From Actinomycetes bacterium (GTDB taxonomy: Bacteria; Actinomycetota; Actinomycetes; Actinomycetales; Beutenbergiaceae), in NCBI GenBank assembly GCA_021793935.1, contig JAJYRV010000004.1:1-30574 (forward strand): DNA of 30,574 nucleotides. The letters run 5' to 3'. The number at the start of each line of letters is the position of its first letter. Position 1 is the stretch's first letter. Under the pieces are notes generated by a model. That model was not told the origin of the DNA, ran no database searches, and saw only the letters and a program-made list of their open reading frames with translations. Below, piece after piece: positions 30,532 through 30,574 of the stretch. The translations under genes and the position numbers were made by a program.

Positions 30532-30574
30532 TAACTTCTTTCGTTGTTGGGAGGTAACGTCTTAATTGGGCAGG

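Overview
This is high-GC actinobacterial DNA. GTG and occasional TTG starts are common, promoters are compact, and several genes overlap their neighbour by four bases (GTGA). The extradiol dioxygenase aligns residue for residue with the homoprotocatechuate 2,3-dioxygenase known from Brevibacterium fuscum, so a Micrococcales or Brevibacterium-like host is plausible; this is inference, not proof. No rRNA, tRNA, CRISPR array, insertion sequence or phage gene was seen.

Layout. (1) 2-2937: a luciferase-like (LLM) flavin oxidoreductase cut by the window edge, then a fused LLM-like/FAD-linked oxidase. (2) 2941-6742, minus strand: a one-permease ABC importer of the ferric-iron/polyamine/phosphonate type (lipoprotein, fused double permease, ATPase), then a histidine phosphatase at 6880-7500. 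(3) 7501-7826: a non-coding gap unusually rich in inverted repeats. (4) 7827-22069: an aromatic catabolic cluster with succinate-semialdehyde dehydrogenase, a thiamine-diphosphate (ThDP) enzyme, a single-component FAD phenol hydroxylase, an IclR regulator, an MHS-type transporter, and a plus-strand operon (FAH-RraA fusion, GntR regulator, hpaE, hpaD, hpaH, hpaI). (5) 22164-24923: a small stress-type membrane protein, then a cyclase-family hydrolase overlapping a second ThDP enzyme, closed by a strong terminator. (6) 25072-30531: a DoxX membrane protein, a DUF2249-cupin protein divergent from a SufR-like regulator, a Rieske lipoprotein, a lipoprotein of unknown function, a Pth2-like protein and a SulP anion transporter.

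How it works together. The core is meta-cleavage of 3,4-dihydroxyphenylacetate (homoprotocatechuate). HpaD opens the ring, HpaE oxidises the semialdehyde, the FAH-RraA fusion probably does the HpaG decarboxylase/isomerase work, HpaH hydrates, and HpaI splits the product to pyruvate and succinic semialdehyde, which the SSADH at 7827 oxidises to succinate. The hydroxylase probably supplies the catechol and the MHS transporter the substrate. No separate HpaF isomerase is visible. All three divergent promoter regions of this cluster carry near-identical GTATA-centred palindromes (9331, 13328, 15552), two of them exact reverse complements over 12 bases, which suggests one regulator, probably the GntR protein at 17063.

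The observations most worth following are the FAH-RraA fusion, the shared palindromes, the LLM/FAD-oxidase fusion, the pair of ThDP enzymes flanking the pathway, and the DUF2249-cupin/SufR-like/Rieske group.
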